Source: Akkermansia muciniphila (GTDB lineage: Bacteria > Verrucomicrobiota > Verrucomicrobiia > Verrucomicrobiales > Akkermansiaceae). Taken from it: DNA of 64,000 bases. The translations under genes and the position numbers were made by a program. The notes below the pieces were generated by a model. The model saw nothing but the letters and a program-made list of their open reading frames with translations, was not told the DNA's origin and made no database searches. The stretch lies in NCBI RefSeq assembly GCF_030848305.1, contig NZ_CP114598.1, forward strand, positions 1,550,001-1,614,000. The letters run 5' to 3'. Of the stretch, positions 50,568 through 59,693 are shown one piece after another; the first letter of the stretch is position 1, and each line of letters begins with the position of its first letter.

Positions 50568-51392
50568 ATGGACAAGAAGATTTTTCCGGACGAACCTGAG
50601 ATTCCCATTTTGCCTAATTTGTTTACGGCAGGGAATCTGGTGTGCGGTTTTTTCGCCATTCTGACGATTTTTGAGGGAATCAACCAGGCGGACAGCGACG
50701 CTGTGGCCGCTTTTTCCTGTTATCAGAATGCCACTTTTCTGATCTTCGCGGCGTGTTTGTTTGACTTGTTTGACGGCCGCATTGCCCGCATGCGCGGGCA
50801 GGACGGCCCGTTCGGGCGGGAATTCGATTCACTGGCGGATATTGTCTCCTTCGGCATCGCTCCGGCGCTGCTGGTGGCCAAGGCCGTTCTGTTCCAGCTG
50901 TCCCCGCCGGAGGTGGGATGGGGCATCGGCATCCTGTACCTGCTGTGCGCCGCGTTGCGCCTGGCGCGGTTTAACTGCATGGCGGCCGCTCCCCGGAAGG
51001 AAGGCCAGAGCAGCGATTTTGTGGGGCTGCCCGTTCCGATGGCGGCGGGTGCCGTGGTCTCCACCATGTACCTGGTGATGTATCTGGCAGGCAGGGCGCC
51101 GGACGGGGCCATGGACCTGGGCGTCTTCAAGTACGTGATTGCGCTGGCAATGGCGGGAGTCTCCATTCTGATGATGAGCCGGGTGATTTATCCCAGCTTC
51201 AAGCATATCAACATGCGCACGCGGGGGACGATGTACGCGATTGTGTTCATCGTGCTGGCGGTCATCTGCATTTTCAAATTCCCGTGGGTGATGCCCGCAG
51301 TCATTTTTTCCATTTATCTGCTTTACGGGCTGGTGCGGCCCTGGGTGGCCCGCCGCTGGCGGAACAGGCTGGAAGCCCGTGATGGAGAATAA
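50568..51392 (+). CDS. pssA: CDP-diacylglycerol-serine O-phosphatidyltransferase
   Basis: The 274-residue membrane enzyme has the CDP-alcohol phosphatidyltransferase motif DGRIARMRGQ...GREFDSLAD (residues about 65-90), six to eight membrane helices, and the early LPNLFTAGNLVCGF typical of PssA. It makes phosphatidylserine, precursor of phosphatidylethanolamine. It follows alaS by 32 bases and may be co-transcribed. Confidence 0.88.
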   Translation: MDKKIFPDEPEIPILPNLFTAGNLVCGFFAILTIFEGINQADSDAVAAFSCYQNATFLIFAACLFDLFDGRIARMRGQDGPFGREFDSLADIVSFGIAPALLVAKAVLFQLSPPEVGWGIGILYLLCAALRLARFNCMAAAPRKEGQSSDFVGLPVPMAAGAVVSTMYLVMYLAGRAPDGAMDLGVFKYVIALAMAGVSILMMSRVIYPSFKHINMRTRGTMYAIVFIVLAVICIFKFPWVMPAVIFSIYLLYGLVRPWVARRWRNRLEARDGE

Positions 51393-51517
51393 GAAAGCCT
51401 GTAGAAAACTGTTCCTTCCTTTTCTTTGAACAGACTACGCTGCGCCGGATTGAAACCGGCCGTGCCCCTGAGTCCGTTTTTTAAGGGAGGGGCGGAATAG
51501 CCCCTAAGGACCGGAGC

Positions 51518-52033
51518 TTACTTGTTTTTCTTTTTAAAGTCGTCCGCAAAGGGGTCTTTTTCCGGGGCGGTGGGCACGGCGTGCGTTTCAATGTCCTTGG
51601 TGCTCTTGACCAGCGTGATGCATACGGGCTTGCTGCGGTTGCCCATGGCGTCGTAAGTGTAAAGGAAGCGGCGCACGAGTTCCTTGGTGCGGGAATCGAA
51701 CATTTGTTCTTCTCTCAGGTTGGCGTTGCCGTCGTAGCCGTAACGCACGAAAAAGAGTTCGTTTTTCTGTCCGTCAAAGATCAGGCAGGAGCGCAATTCT
51801 CCAAAAGGCCCTCTTTTGTACAGGGTTACGGAAACAAGAACATTGCGGACGTTGTAAGTGGTTTTTTTCATCCCCTTGCCGTCCCCTGTTTTTTCAAAGT
51901 AGCTGCGGGAACCGTCTTCATGCTTGACCATGCGGGAAGAAGCAGTCTGAACATGGAAATCGTCCTGGCCGGCGGCCAGGGCTCCGGACGTCATGAGCAT
52001 GGGAATGAAGAGAAGCAGGGGCGTTGTTTTCAT
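51518..52033 (-). CDS. Secreted protein of unknown function
   Basis: The 171-residue product has a signal peptide (MKTTPLLLFIPMLMTSGALAAG) and a strand-rich mature part (SRSYFEKTGDGKGMKK, ELFFVRYGYDGNANLREEQMFD, RFLYTYDAMGNRSKP) with an RHS/YD-like flavour but no true repeat. It ends in a basic tail. It is convergent with pssA and divergent from folP. Confidence 0.65.
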   Translation of the reverse strand: MKTTPLLLFIPMLMTSGALAAGQDDFHVQTASSRMVKHEDGSRSYFEKTGDGKGMKKTTYNVRNVLVSVTLYKRGPFGELRSCLIFDGQKNELFFVRYGYDGNANLREEQMFDSRTKELVRRFLYTYDAMGNRSKPVCITLVKSTKDIETHAVPTAPEKDPFADDFKKKNK

Positions 52034-52097
52034 GGTGAAAAAAGAGTTTCTGACTTATTAAAGTGATGTATAGTGGCTTTGACAAGAACGTAATTAG

Positions 52098-52937
52098 ATG
52101 AACTGGCTTGTAAGGAGAAACGTATTGGATGTGGCGCGCGGAGGCGTGTTGATGGGAATTGTGAACGTTACTCCGGATTCCTTTTCCGACGGAGGGCGTT
52201 TTTATGCGACGGAACGCGCTGTCTCCCATGCAAAAGAGCTTGAACGGCAGGGGGCCCTGATTCTGGACATAGGGGGGGAGTCCACCAGGCCGGGGGCCGC
52301 GGAGGTTTCCGCGGAGGAAGAATTGGGCAGGGTGCTGCCCGTGGTGCGGGAACTCCGTTCGTGCACGGATGCCGTGATTTCCGTGGACACGCGCCATGCC
52401 GCCGTAGCGGCGGCTGTGCTGGAAGCGGGTGCGGACGTCATTAATGATATTTCCGGATTGCGGGAGGAGGGGATGGCGGAATTGTGCGCTGAGGCGCGCT
52501 GCGGCGTGGTGGCGATGCACATGCAGGGACAGCCTGAAACCATGCAGGACGCCCCTTCTTATGGGGATGTGGTGCGGGAAGTGCGCGGCTATTTTGAGGA
52601 ACGTTATGATTTTCTGCTGGCGCGGGGCCTGGAACCGGAACAGATTTGCTGGGATCCCGGCATCGGCTTTGGCAAAACGGCGGAACACAATCTGGCCCTG
52701 CTGTCCAACATGGACAAGCTTCAGGTGGCAGGCCGCCCGGTGCTGCTGGGCCTTTCCCGCAAGCGCATGCTGGGCGCCGTCCTGGGGGATGCGGAGCAGG
52801 GCCGCGCGCCGCTGAGCACCGCCGTGATGACGGTGTGGGGGCATTTGCACGGCGCGCAGATTCACCGTGTCCATGACGTGGCGGAATGCGCCCGCGCTCT
52901 CCGGCTGATCCGGGCCGCTGAACCGTTTGTCCGCTGA
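52098..52937 (+). CDS. folP: Dihydropteroate synthase
   Basis: The 279-residue enzyme has the diagnostic motifs MGIVNVTPDSFSDGG near residue 18 and DIGGESTRPGA near residue 58, then VINDISGL, and LGLSRKRMLG with the substrate Lys/Arg near 220. It joins p-aminobenzoate and the pterin diphosphate in folate synthesis. Length is normal. The YfhO-like gene follows after 7 bases. Confidence 0.96.
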   Translation: MNWLVRRNVLDVARGGVLMGIVNVTPDSFSDGGRFYATERAVSHAKELERQGALILDIGGESTRPGAAEVSAEEELGRVLPVVRELRSCTDAVISVDTRHAAVAAAVLEAGADVINDISGLREEGMAELCAEARCGVVAMHMQGQPETMQDAPSYGDVVREVRGYFEERYDFLLARGLEPEQICWDPGIGFGKTAEHNLALLSNMDKLQVAGRPVLLGLSRKRMLGAVLGDAEQGRAPLSTAVMTVWGHLHGAQIHRVHDVAECARALRLIRAAEPFVR

Positions 52938-52944
52938 TTGAGCC

Positions 52945-55536
52945 ATGGAATCCGCTTCTTCCCGTCCGGTATTGACGTCCCTGGCGTCCATCGCGTTTTC
53001 CCTGGCGGTGGTGTTCCTTTTTCTGGCGGTACGGGGGATCTGGCCTTTCGGCGGCCGCTTCCTGGAGTATATGGATAACGGGCAGCTGGTTTATCCTACC
53101 TTGAAGTATTATGCCTCCGCCCTGATGTCCGGAGCGTTTGACGGAGCTTTTTTTTATGATGTCAATGGCGGCGCGGGAATCCGGGTGAGCCCTACGCTGC
53201 CGCATCAGCTGCTGGTCCCCTCCACCTGGATTGCCGTGGCGATGGGGGATTCCTTCCTGTTGAAGGACATGGTCTGGGTGATGCTGGCGGATGTGGCCTG
53301 CATCTGCGTGACGGCTTCCTGGTTCCTGAGACGCGTGTTTCCCTCCCTGCCCGTATGCTGGACCGTGCTGCTGACGGCGGGGTATGCCGTGGGGGGCTTT
53401 TTCCAGACCAAGTACGGGTTCATGCAGTTCCTGGACCATGCCGCCATGTTCCCCCTGTTTGCGCTGGGCCTTTACCGTCTGGTGAACGGGGGGAGGGGCT
53501 GGCTGTATGCCGCCGGCCTCTTCCTGCTGGCTACCTCCCTGTACAGCGCGTTCATGGCCGTCGTCACCGGCTGGCTGTTCGCGTGGGCCTTTACGCTGCC
53601 CCTGAAAGGGACGCGGGAACGCCGCGTGCGCCTGGCCCGCGTGTTCTGGTACACGGCGGCGGTGACGCTGGCCACCTGTTATTACTGGCTGCCGATGGCG
53701 GAAATGAGCCGGGATTCCATGCGCTCCCTGTTTATGACGCCGCCCACGTTTTTTGAGTTGTCATGGCCATTTGACCCTCCGAAATTCCTGGAACGCCTTT
53801 ACGCCTGCCTGCCGGGGATGTCATTCGCCGCTCTGGCGGCGGTTTATCTGGCTTACGGGAAGAAGGCGTTCCCTGCGCCGGACAGAGGGAGAAGCCTGTT
53901 TATTCTTCTTCTGGCGGCGTCCGTTTTGCCCGCGTTTGTCGAGCCCATCCACCGCGCCGCCCATTTGTGGAGCTACGTGGATTTTCCCGTCCGGTTCGGT
54001 TTTATTCCCAATCTGGCGGTAATGTCGTTCTGCGCCTGGATTTTGTCCGGCGGCAGGCTGCCGGGGCCGGCAGGACGGCCGTGGGGGTGGGGATGGAGCC
54101 TGGGGCTTCCCATAGCGGCTTTTTCCGTTTCCCTGTTTGTCCTGCAGATGACGGCTGCGGATCTTGCGGCGCGTCTTCTGCCGTTGCTGTTTTTTGCATG
54201 CGCATGGCTGTGCTGGAGGCATGTGGAAGGCAAAAGGCTGGCGTGGTCCATTGCTGCCGTGATGATGCTGGGGCTGCCCATAGGGGCTGCCGCGTTCTGG
54301 AAGCAGGGGGAGGAGGAGAAAGCCTCCGTCCAGGCGCTCAATGCGGAATGGCTGGCGCGCGGCATGAAGGGGTATTCAGGCTTGCTGCGCGTGAAGGACA
54401 GGGATCGCCTGATGGTGGAAAACGCGGATTGCCTGGGGCCTGTCCCGGGTATTGGCAATTTCCGGCATACGACGAGCATCGATCATTTCCGTTTTCTGAA
54501 AAACCTGGGGTACCGGGATGAATTCACGCGCACATACGGCCAGGGAGGCACTCTGTTTTCCGATTTATTGCTGGGCCATGGTTTTGTGCTGGCGTCCCGG
54601 CCCATGGTGGGAATGGAGTGCGTGCTTTCCCGGGAAGGCATGTATTTATACAGGCTTCCGGGCGCCCGCTGGGGTCTGGTGGTTCCCCAGGGCGCGCTGG
54701 GGCTGCGTCTGGATGAAAACGCTGATGTGTTCAGCAATCTTAATGCCCTGCATGCCGCGCTCTGCCCATCAGCGGAAGGCCCCCTTTACGTACCCGTAAC
54801 AATGAGGACGGAGATGAGCGGCCCCTTTTACCGGGCGGACATTCCGGAATATCCCGGCGCGGTGTACGGGTTCCCGCAGACGGATACGGCGGAACTCCGC
54901 GTCAATGGCTGTGCGGTGTCCGTCATGGCGGAGGCGCAGAAGACATCCGGAGGAACGAGCCGCACCTATAACGGGGTATTGGAGTTGAAGCGTGCGGCCG
55001 TTGCCGGGGAAACCGTGGTGGAGGGAAGAATGCTGCGGGTTGTGGAGCCTCCTCTTCTGGCAGCTGCGGCGCGTACGCCGGAGCAGGATGTTCCGGTTCT
55101 GGGGAAAGAGCAGGATAAGTACGGGCTGGAGGCGAAAGGAAGAGGTGGCCATGTGGAGGTGGAGCTGACTGCCGGAAAAGGGGAGGCTCTCATGGTTCCG
55201 CTCGTGTATGACCGGGGATGGAGGGCCCGGCGGAACGGGATGGAGGCGCCTGTGGAAAAGGTGGGGGAATTGATGGCGGTGCGCCTTCTGGAAGGGCAAA
55301 ACCGGGTGGTGTTTGATTATTATCCGCCTCTGTTGAAAAGGTCCCTGCTGGTTTCCTCCGGAGCGGCCGTCATCTTCCTGCTGTATGCATGGTGGGCGCG
55401 GCGGCATTCGGAATCCACGCTCAGGAGGATTGTCCTGGCCTGCGGATACAGGCTGTTTCAGTGCTGCGCCGCCGTGGTGCTGGCGGCTGTTTATATAGGG
55501 TCAATCGTGTTGTTTATCGTGCAGTCCGCGTTGTGA
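52945..55536 (+). CDS. YfhO-like multi-spanning membrane protein
   Basis: The 863-residue protein has about twelve membrane helices in its first 480 residues (beginning SIAFSLAVVFLFLAV). A large extracytoplasmic beta-rich region follows (about 490-800), and two final helices. This is the layout of YfhO-type membrane proteins, which belong to the GT-C fold group and have been linked to glycosylation of envelope polymers. The early loop (ILEYMDNGQLVYP-like) fits, but the catalytic residues are not certain. Confidence 0.75.
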   Translation: MESASSRPVLTSLASIAFSLAVVFLFLAVRGIWPFGGRFLEYMDNGQLVYPTLKYYASALMSGAFDGAFFYDVNGGAGIRVSPTLPHQLLVPSTWIAVAMGDSFLLKDMVWVMLADVACICVTASWFLRRVFPSLPVCWTVLLTAGYAVGGFFQTKYGFMQFLDHAAMFPLFALGLYRLVNGGRGWLYAAGLFLLATSLYSAFMAVVTGWLFAWAFTLPLKGTRERRVRLARVFWYTAAVTLATCYYWLPMAEMSRDSMRSLFMTPPTFFELSWPFDPPKFLERLYACLPGMSFAALAAVYLAYGKKAFPAPDRGRSLFILLLAASVLPAFVEPIHRAAHLWSYVDFPVRFGFIPNLAVMSFCAWILSGGRLPGPAGRPWGWGWSLGLPIAAFSVSLFVLQMTAADLAARLLPLLFFACAWLCWRHVEGKRLAWSIAAVMMLGLPIGAAAFWKQGEEEKASVQALNAEWLARGMKGYSGLLRVKDRDRLMVENADCLGPVPGIGNFRHTTSIDHFRFLKNLGYRDEFTRTYGQGGTLFSDLLLGHGFVLASRPMVGMECVLSREGMYLYRLPGARWGLVVPQGALGLRLDENADVFSNLNALHAALCPSAEGPLYVPVTMRTEMSGPFYRADIPEYPGAVYGFPQTDTAELRVNGCAVSVMAEAQKTSGGTSRTYNGVLELKRAAVAGETVVEGRMLRVVEPPLLAAAARTPEQDVPVLGKEQDKYGLEAKGRGGHVEVELTAGKGEALMVPLVYDRGWRARRNGMEAPVEKVGELMAVRLLEGQNRVVFDYYPPLLKRSLLVSSGAAVIFLLYAWWARRHSESTLRRIVLACGYRLFQCCAAVVLAAVYIGSIVLFIVQSAL

Positions 55537-55712
55537 AGGAATCCCCGGAAGTCAGGGGAAGATGCCGGAGATTACGCAGGGAGGGATGTTGACGTGGAGC
55601 AATATCCGCGGGGCGGAGCCTTTTCCGTTTTTCCGGTTGCCGGATTGGCGGGAAAAGGCTTTCCGTTTTGAAGGATGGTTGACAGGGGAATCTGGCGCGG
55701 TAGAGTGGTTTC

Positions 55713-57470
55713 ATGCAGTCTTCCTATTGTCCGAGTCCTTATCGATACACGCGCCGCGCAACCCGTGAAGTCATGGTGGGGAATGTGGGGGTGGGCGGGT
55801 CCAATCCCATCCGGATTCAGTCCATGCTGACGTCCGATACGCGGGATACGGATGCCTGCGTGAAGGAGGCTTTGGAGCTGGCGGAGGCTGGGTGCGAGAT
55901 TATCCGCCTGACCGCGCAGACCAGGGCATATGCCGCCAATTTGGAGAATATTTCCCGGGAATTGCGCGCTGCCGGCTGCCATGTGCCTCTGGTGGCCGAT
56001 ATTCATTTTAAGCCGGATGCCGCGATGGAGGCTGCCAAATGGGTGGAGAAGATTCGTATTAATCCGGGCAATTTCGTTGATAAAAAGAAGTTTGAAGTGC
56101 GGGAGTATTCCGACGCCGAATACCGCGAAGAGCTGGACCGCCTGAGGGAGGAATTTACGCCCCTGGTCCTGTTTTGCCGGGAGCATGGCCGCGCGATGCG
56201 CATCGGTTCCAACCATGGCTCCCTGTCCGACCGCATTCTGAACCGCTTTGGCGATACGCCGGAGGGGATGGTGGAGAGCGCGATTGAGTTTGCCCAGATT
56301 GCCCGCGACCTGGATTACCATTCCCTGGTGTTTTCCATGAAGGCTTCCAACGTCAAGGTGATGGTGGCCGCCTACCGGTTGCTGGTGGAGCGCATGAACG
56401 CCCTGGGGCCGGATTGGAATTACCCCATTCATCTGGGGGTGACGGAAGCCGGGGGCGGAGAGGACGGACGCATCAAGAGCGCCGTGGGCATCGGCTCCCT
56501 GCTGACGGACGGCATTGGGGATACCCTGCGCGTTTCCCTGACGGAGGACGCCGTGCGGGAGGTGCCCGTGGCTTACCGCCTGACCAATCCTTTCCAGCCG
56601 TCGGAGCGTTCTGATGACCCGGTTTCCTTCTCTGAACCGGAGTTGAGTTATGACCCCCTGAAGTTTTCCAAAAGGCAGGGGGGGCTGGCGATGTGTCATG
56701 GCGTGCGCCTGGGCTGGGAGCAGCCTGTGCGCGTGGCGATCCCCGACGCCGGGTTTTACGCCCTGCAGACGGAACGGGAGGCGATGGGGGACATGATGCC
56801 TGAATTATCCCTGGGGCAGCTGGATGCCATTGAGGTGGATCCCCGGTGCGATGCCGATCTGGAGCCGTTGAGGGAACTGGCGGAACCGTCCATTGTCACT
56901 GTAAAGAACGGGCTGGCTATGGAGCCTGTATATGCGTTCCGCCTTTTGGCGGCCCGGATTGAGGACAGGCACCTGATCCTGCTGAAAGATACGCTGGCGC
57001 CCGGTTCCGTTTCCGGGGAAGACGTGCCGCTGACGGCTGCCCGCAATATCGGCTCCTTGCTGTGCGACGGGATTGGAGACGCCGTGCTGATTCAGGGCGA
57101 GCCAGATCCCCGTTTGGCTTCCTTCCTGGGATTCAATATTTTGCAGGCCACGGGAACGAGGCTGACGCGGGCGGATTACGTTTCCTGCCCGTCCTGCGGA
57201 CGCACTCTGTACAATATCCAGGAGGCGACGGCCCGCATCCGGAAAGCCACGGAACATTTGAAAGGGGTGAAGATTGCCGTGATGGGGTGTATTGTGAATG
57301 GCCCCGGAGAAATGGCGGATGCGGATTTCGGGTATGTGGGCGGCGCGCCGAACAAGATCAACCTGTATGTGAAGCACACCCCTGTGAAGTTCAATATTCC
57401 CCAGGAGGAAGCTGTGGAACGGCTGGTAGACCTGATTAAGGAGTATGGGCGGTGGGTGGACCCCAAGTGA
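55713..57470 (+). CDS. ispG: 4-hydroxy-3-methylbut-2-enyl diphosphate synthase, long form
   Basis: The 585-residue protein has the TIM-barrel part (NPIRIQSMLTSDTRDTDACVKEA, RADIHFKP-type VADIHFKPDAAM) and the C-terminal 4Fe-4S part with CPSCGRTLYN and MGCIVNGPGEMADADFGYVG. Between them is a large extra domain of about 220 residues, as in the plant, Chlamydia and Verrucomicrobia-type enzymes; E. coli IspG has 372 residues. It acts in the MEP pathway for isoprenoids. Confidence 0.95.
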   Translation: MQSSYCPSPYRYTRRATREVMVGNVGVGGSNPIRIQSMLTSDTRDTDACVKEALELAEAGCEIIRLTAQTRAYAANLENISRELRAAGCHVPLVADIHFKPDAAMEAAKWVEKIRINPGNFVDKKKFEVREYSDAEYREELDRLREEFTPLVLFCREHGRAMRIGSNHGSLSDRILNRFGDTPEGMVESAIEFAQIARDLDYHSLVFSMKASNVKVMVAAYRLLVERMNALGPDWNYPIHLGVTEAGGGEDGRIKSAVGIGSLLTDGIGDTLRVSLTEDAVREVPVAYRLTNPFQPSERSDDPVSFSEPELSYDPLKFSKRQGGLAMCHGVRLGWEQPVRVAIPDAGFYALQTEREAMGDMMPELSLGQLDAIEVDPRCDADLEPLRELAEPSIVTVKNGLAMEPVYAFRLLAARIEDRHLILLKDTLAPGSVSGEDVPLTAARNIGSLLCDGIGDAVLIQGEPDPRLASFLGFNILQATGTRLTRADYVSCPSCGRTLYNIQEATARIRKATEHLKGVKIAVMGCIVNGPGEMADADFGYVGGAPNKINLYVKHTPVKFNIPQEEAVERLVDLIKEYGRWVDPK

Positions 57471-57499
57471 GGTTTTAACGTTGAGGGAGGCTTTTTCTG

Positions 57500-58150
57500 A
57501 TGCGGAGAGTGTTTATCAGCGGCGGTCACGGCGGTTTGGCGCGGGCCGTCGTGGAATGTTTTTCCGCCGCAGGATGGGAGACGGATGCTCCGGGCCATGC
57601 CGTACTGGATGTGGGAGACCGTCCCGCCGTACGCCGCTGGTTTGATTGCCATGCCGCGTATGATTTGGCGGTTTGCGCCGCCGGAATTACCAGGGACAGG
57701 CCGTTCCTGAAACAGACGGAGGAGGAGTGGGACGAGGTAATGAACGTGAATGTGACGGGAGCCGCCTGGTGCGGCCGGTGCGCCGCCGCCGCCATGATGC
57801 GGGAGAAACGGCAGGGGCAGGTGGTGATGGTCGGCTCTTATGCGGCGCTCCGTCCGGCTCCGTCCCAGGCGGCTTATGCCGCTTCCAAGGCTGCTCTGGC
57901 AGGCCTGGTGAAGAGCCTGGCGAGAGAATGGGGAAAGGAGGGGATTCGCGTGAATCTGGTGTTGCCGGGGTTCATGCTGACGGAGATGACGGCCGTGCTG
58001 AGGGAGAGCGTGAAAGAGGCGGCATTGTCCCGGCATGTGTTGAACCGGTTGAATACGCCGGAGCAGGCTGCGGCGTTTATCCTGTTTTTACAGGATGTTC
58101 TTACGGCAGCTTCCGGCCAGGTGTTCGATCTGGACAGCAGAATTGTTTAA
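57500..58150 (+). CDS. Short-chain dehydrogenase/reductase (FabG-like)
   Basis: The 216-residue protein has the nucleotide-binding Gly motif in ISGGHGGLARAVVE, NVTGA, and the catalytic Tyr/Lys in AYAASKAALAGL near residue 131. C-terminal segments (GIRVNLVLPGFMLTEM) match FabG-type SDRs. It is short for the class (about 245 usual), because the region between strand 1 and strand 4 is compact. Substrate unknown. Confidence 0.8.
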   Translation: MRRVFISGGHGGLARAVVECFSAAGWETDAPGHAVLDVGDRPAVRRWFDCHAAYDLAVCAAGITRDRPFLKQTEEEWDEVMNVNVTGAAWCGRCAAAAMMREKRQGQVVMVGSYAALRPAPSQAAYAASKAALAGLVKSLAREWGKEGIRVNLVLPGFMLTEMTAVLRESVKEAALSRHVLNRLNTPEQAAAFILFLQDVLTAASGQVFDLDSRIV

Positions 58151-58160
58151 TAATGGACAG

Positions 58161-58434
58161 CGGATTTATTATCCGCGTTCATTTCTCCCAATAAAATATT
58201 TTCAAAAAATTCATTTTTTAAATAAAAGGGGGCGTCTGCGATGATTCTGAAAACAGCAAATCCCCAGGAACAAGGGTTTTCCGGTCTTCTGGAAAGCATG
58301 TAAACATGAAGAAATTTCCCTTTCCGTGTCTGGAATTTCATGTTTTCGGCGGAAACCGGATATCCCTGAACCGTCAGTTTTTTCTTAAATCACTCTTCTT
58401 CAATATTAAGGCTTGAACGCGGATAATAAATCCG
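58161..58434. repeat. 274-bp element with 21-bp inverted ends (MITE-like)
   Basis: The 21 bases at 58161-58181 are exactly the reverse complement of 58414-58434. Each end also contains a small palindrome (GCGGAT/ATCCGC around TTATT). The inside has no clear gene; a 64-residue minus-strand frame fills much of it. No target duplication is evident. It may be a non-autonomous mobile element or a long regulatory hairpin. Confidence 0.6.
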
Positions 58435-58449
58435 TAGAAATGTTTCTCC

Positions 58450-59637
58450 ATGAGTTTGCCGCTGGCTGATGATGAAGAGAAAGGAAAGCGTTTTTCCTGT
58501 GGTTGTCCGGAATATATTTCCCCGTCCCGGAATTATGGGATAGATGCTTTGCGCATTGTCGCCATGGTGATGGTTTTAATTCTTCATCTTTTGGCCTCCA
58601 TTGATGTTTTGTCTGTGGAGAATCATGGGACCTCTTCCTATAATGTCGGGTGGCTGCTGGAGACTGCCGCTTATTGCGGGGTGAATTGTTATGCGCTCAT
58701 TACAGGATATGTGTGCTGCGACGGAACGTTCAGGTATGAACGCGTGGTTTCCTTATGGTTTCAGGTTGTTTTTTATACATGGGGCAGTTTGCTGCTCGCG
58801 CTGTTGTTGTTCCCCCACGCGCTTCAATTGAATCATATTCTGAATTCCCTTTTCCCCGTTTTATCCGGTCAATATTGGTATGTGACGGCGTATGTGGGGT
58901 TGTTTTTCTTCATTCCGTTTCTTAACGCCCTGGGGAACAGGCTGACCAAATTACAGTTCCAATATCTTCTGGTGACCGTTTTTGTGCTGTTTTCCGTTAT
59001 TCCCACCCTGCTTCACAGGGATGTGTTTTCGGTGGAAGAAGGGTATACCATCTGGTGGCTGGGCAGCCTTTACATGCTGGGGATGTATATTAAAAAGCAT
59101 GGTTTGCTGATGGGAATGAAAACGCGTTCTTTATGGATGTTTTATGCCGGATGCGTATGTTTCGCCTGGGGTTTCAGGATGGTTCTTAACGTGGTGTCTC
59201 CATACCTGATTGGGCAGGTCAAGGGCGGTGGAATGTTTGTTCACTATAATTCTCCTTTTATTGTAGGAACGGCGGTTGCCCTGCTGCTGATTTTTTCCCG
59301 GATGCATTTTTCATCCCGAAGATATGTCTCCTGCGTTTCATGGTTGGCGGCAGCGTCGTTCAGCGTTTATGTGCTGCATTGCAATGCTTTGATAGGAAAG
59401 TGGTTTTTATGGGATGTCTTTGAGTGGACTGCGTCTTCTTCCACAGCGCTGATGGTTGTGAAAGTGTTGGCTGCCGCCGCCGCGGTTTACGCTGGATGCG
59501 CCCTGGTGGACTCCGTGAGGCGTTATTTGTTCAGGTTGATAAACGTGGAAAGAGGCGCCCGGTCAGTAACGGGCTTTTGCGGAAAGCTGGGGCACGCGTT
59601 CCGGCAGATGTACCGCCGGATAAATCCGCGTCCCTGA
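58450..59637 (+). CDS. Acyltransferase family 3 membrane protein
   Basis: The 395-residue protein has about ten membrane helices and begins its acyltransferase-3 domain with NYGIDALRIVAMVMVLILHLL, containing the characteristic Arg and His. Segments such as CGVNCYALITGYV and SGQYWYVTAYVGLF match this family (OafA/WecH type). It probably O-acetylates a surface sugar or lipid. The acceptor is unknown. Confidence 0.88.
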   Translation: MSLPLADDEEKGKRFSCGCPEYISPSRNYGIDALRIVAMVMVLILHLLASIDVLSVENHGTSSYNVGWLLETAAYCGVNCYALITGYVCCDGTFRYERVVSLWFQVVFYTWGSLLLALLLFPHALQLNHILNSLFPVLSGQYWYVTAYVGLFFFIPFLNALGNRLTKLQFQYLLVTVFVLFSVIPTLLHRDVFSVEEGYTIWWLGSLYMLGMYIKKHGLLMGMKTRSLWMFYAGCVCFAWGFRMVLNVVSPYLIGQVKGGGMFVHYNSPFIVGTAVALLLIFSRMHFSSRRYVSCVSWLAAASFSVYVLHCNALIGKWFLWDVFEWTASSSTALMVVKVLAAAAAVYAGCALVDSVRRYLFRLINVERGARSVTGFCGKLGHAFRQMYRRINPRP

Positions 59638-59693
59638 GGACGTGGAAATGCTCTGTTCCGGCGGTTCCGGGCGGTTTTTGTCCGGAAGCCGGG

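Noticed and set aside
58147-58341. 64-residue minus-strand frame inside the inverted-repeat element
   Set aside because: No start signal or family; its end is made by the inverted repeat itself.
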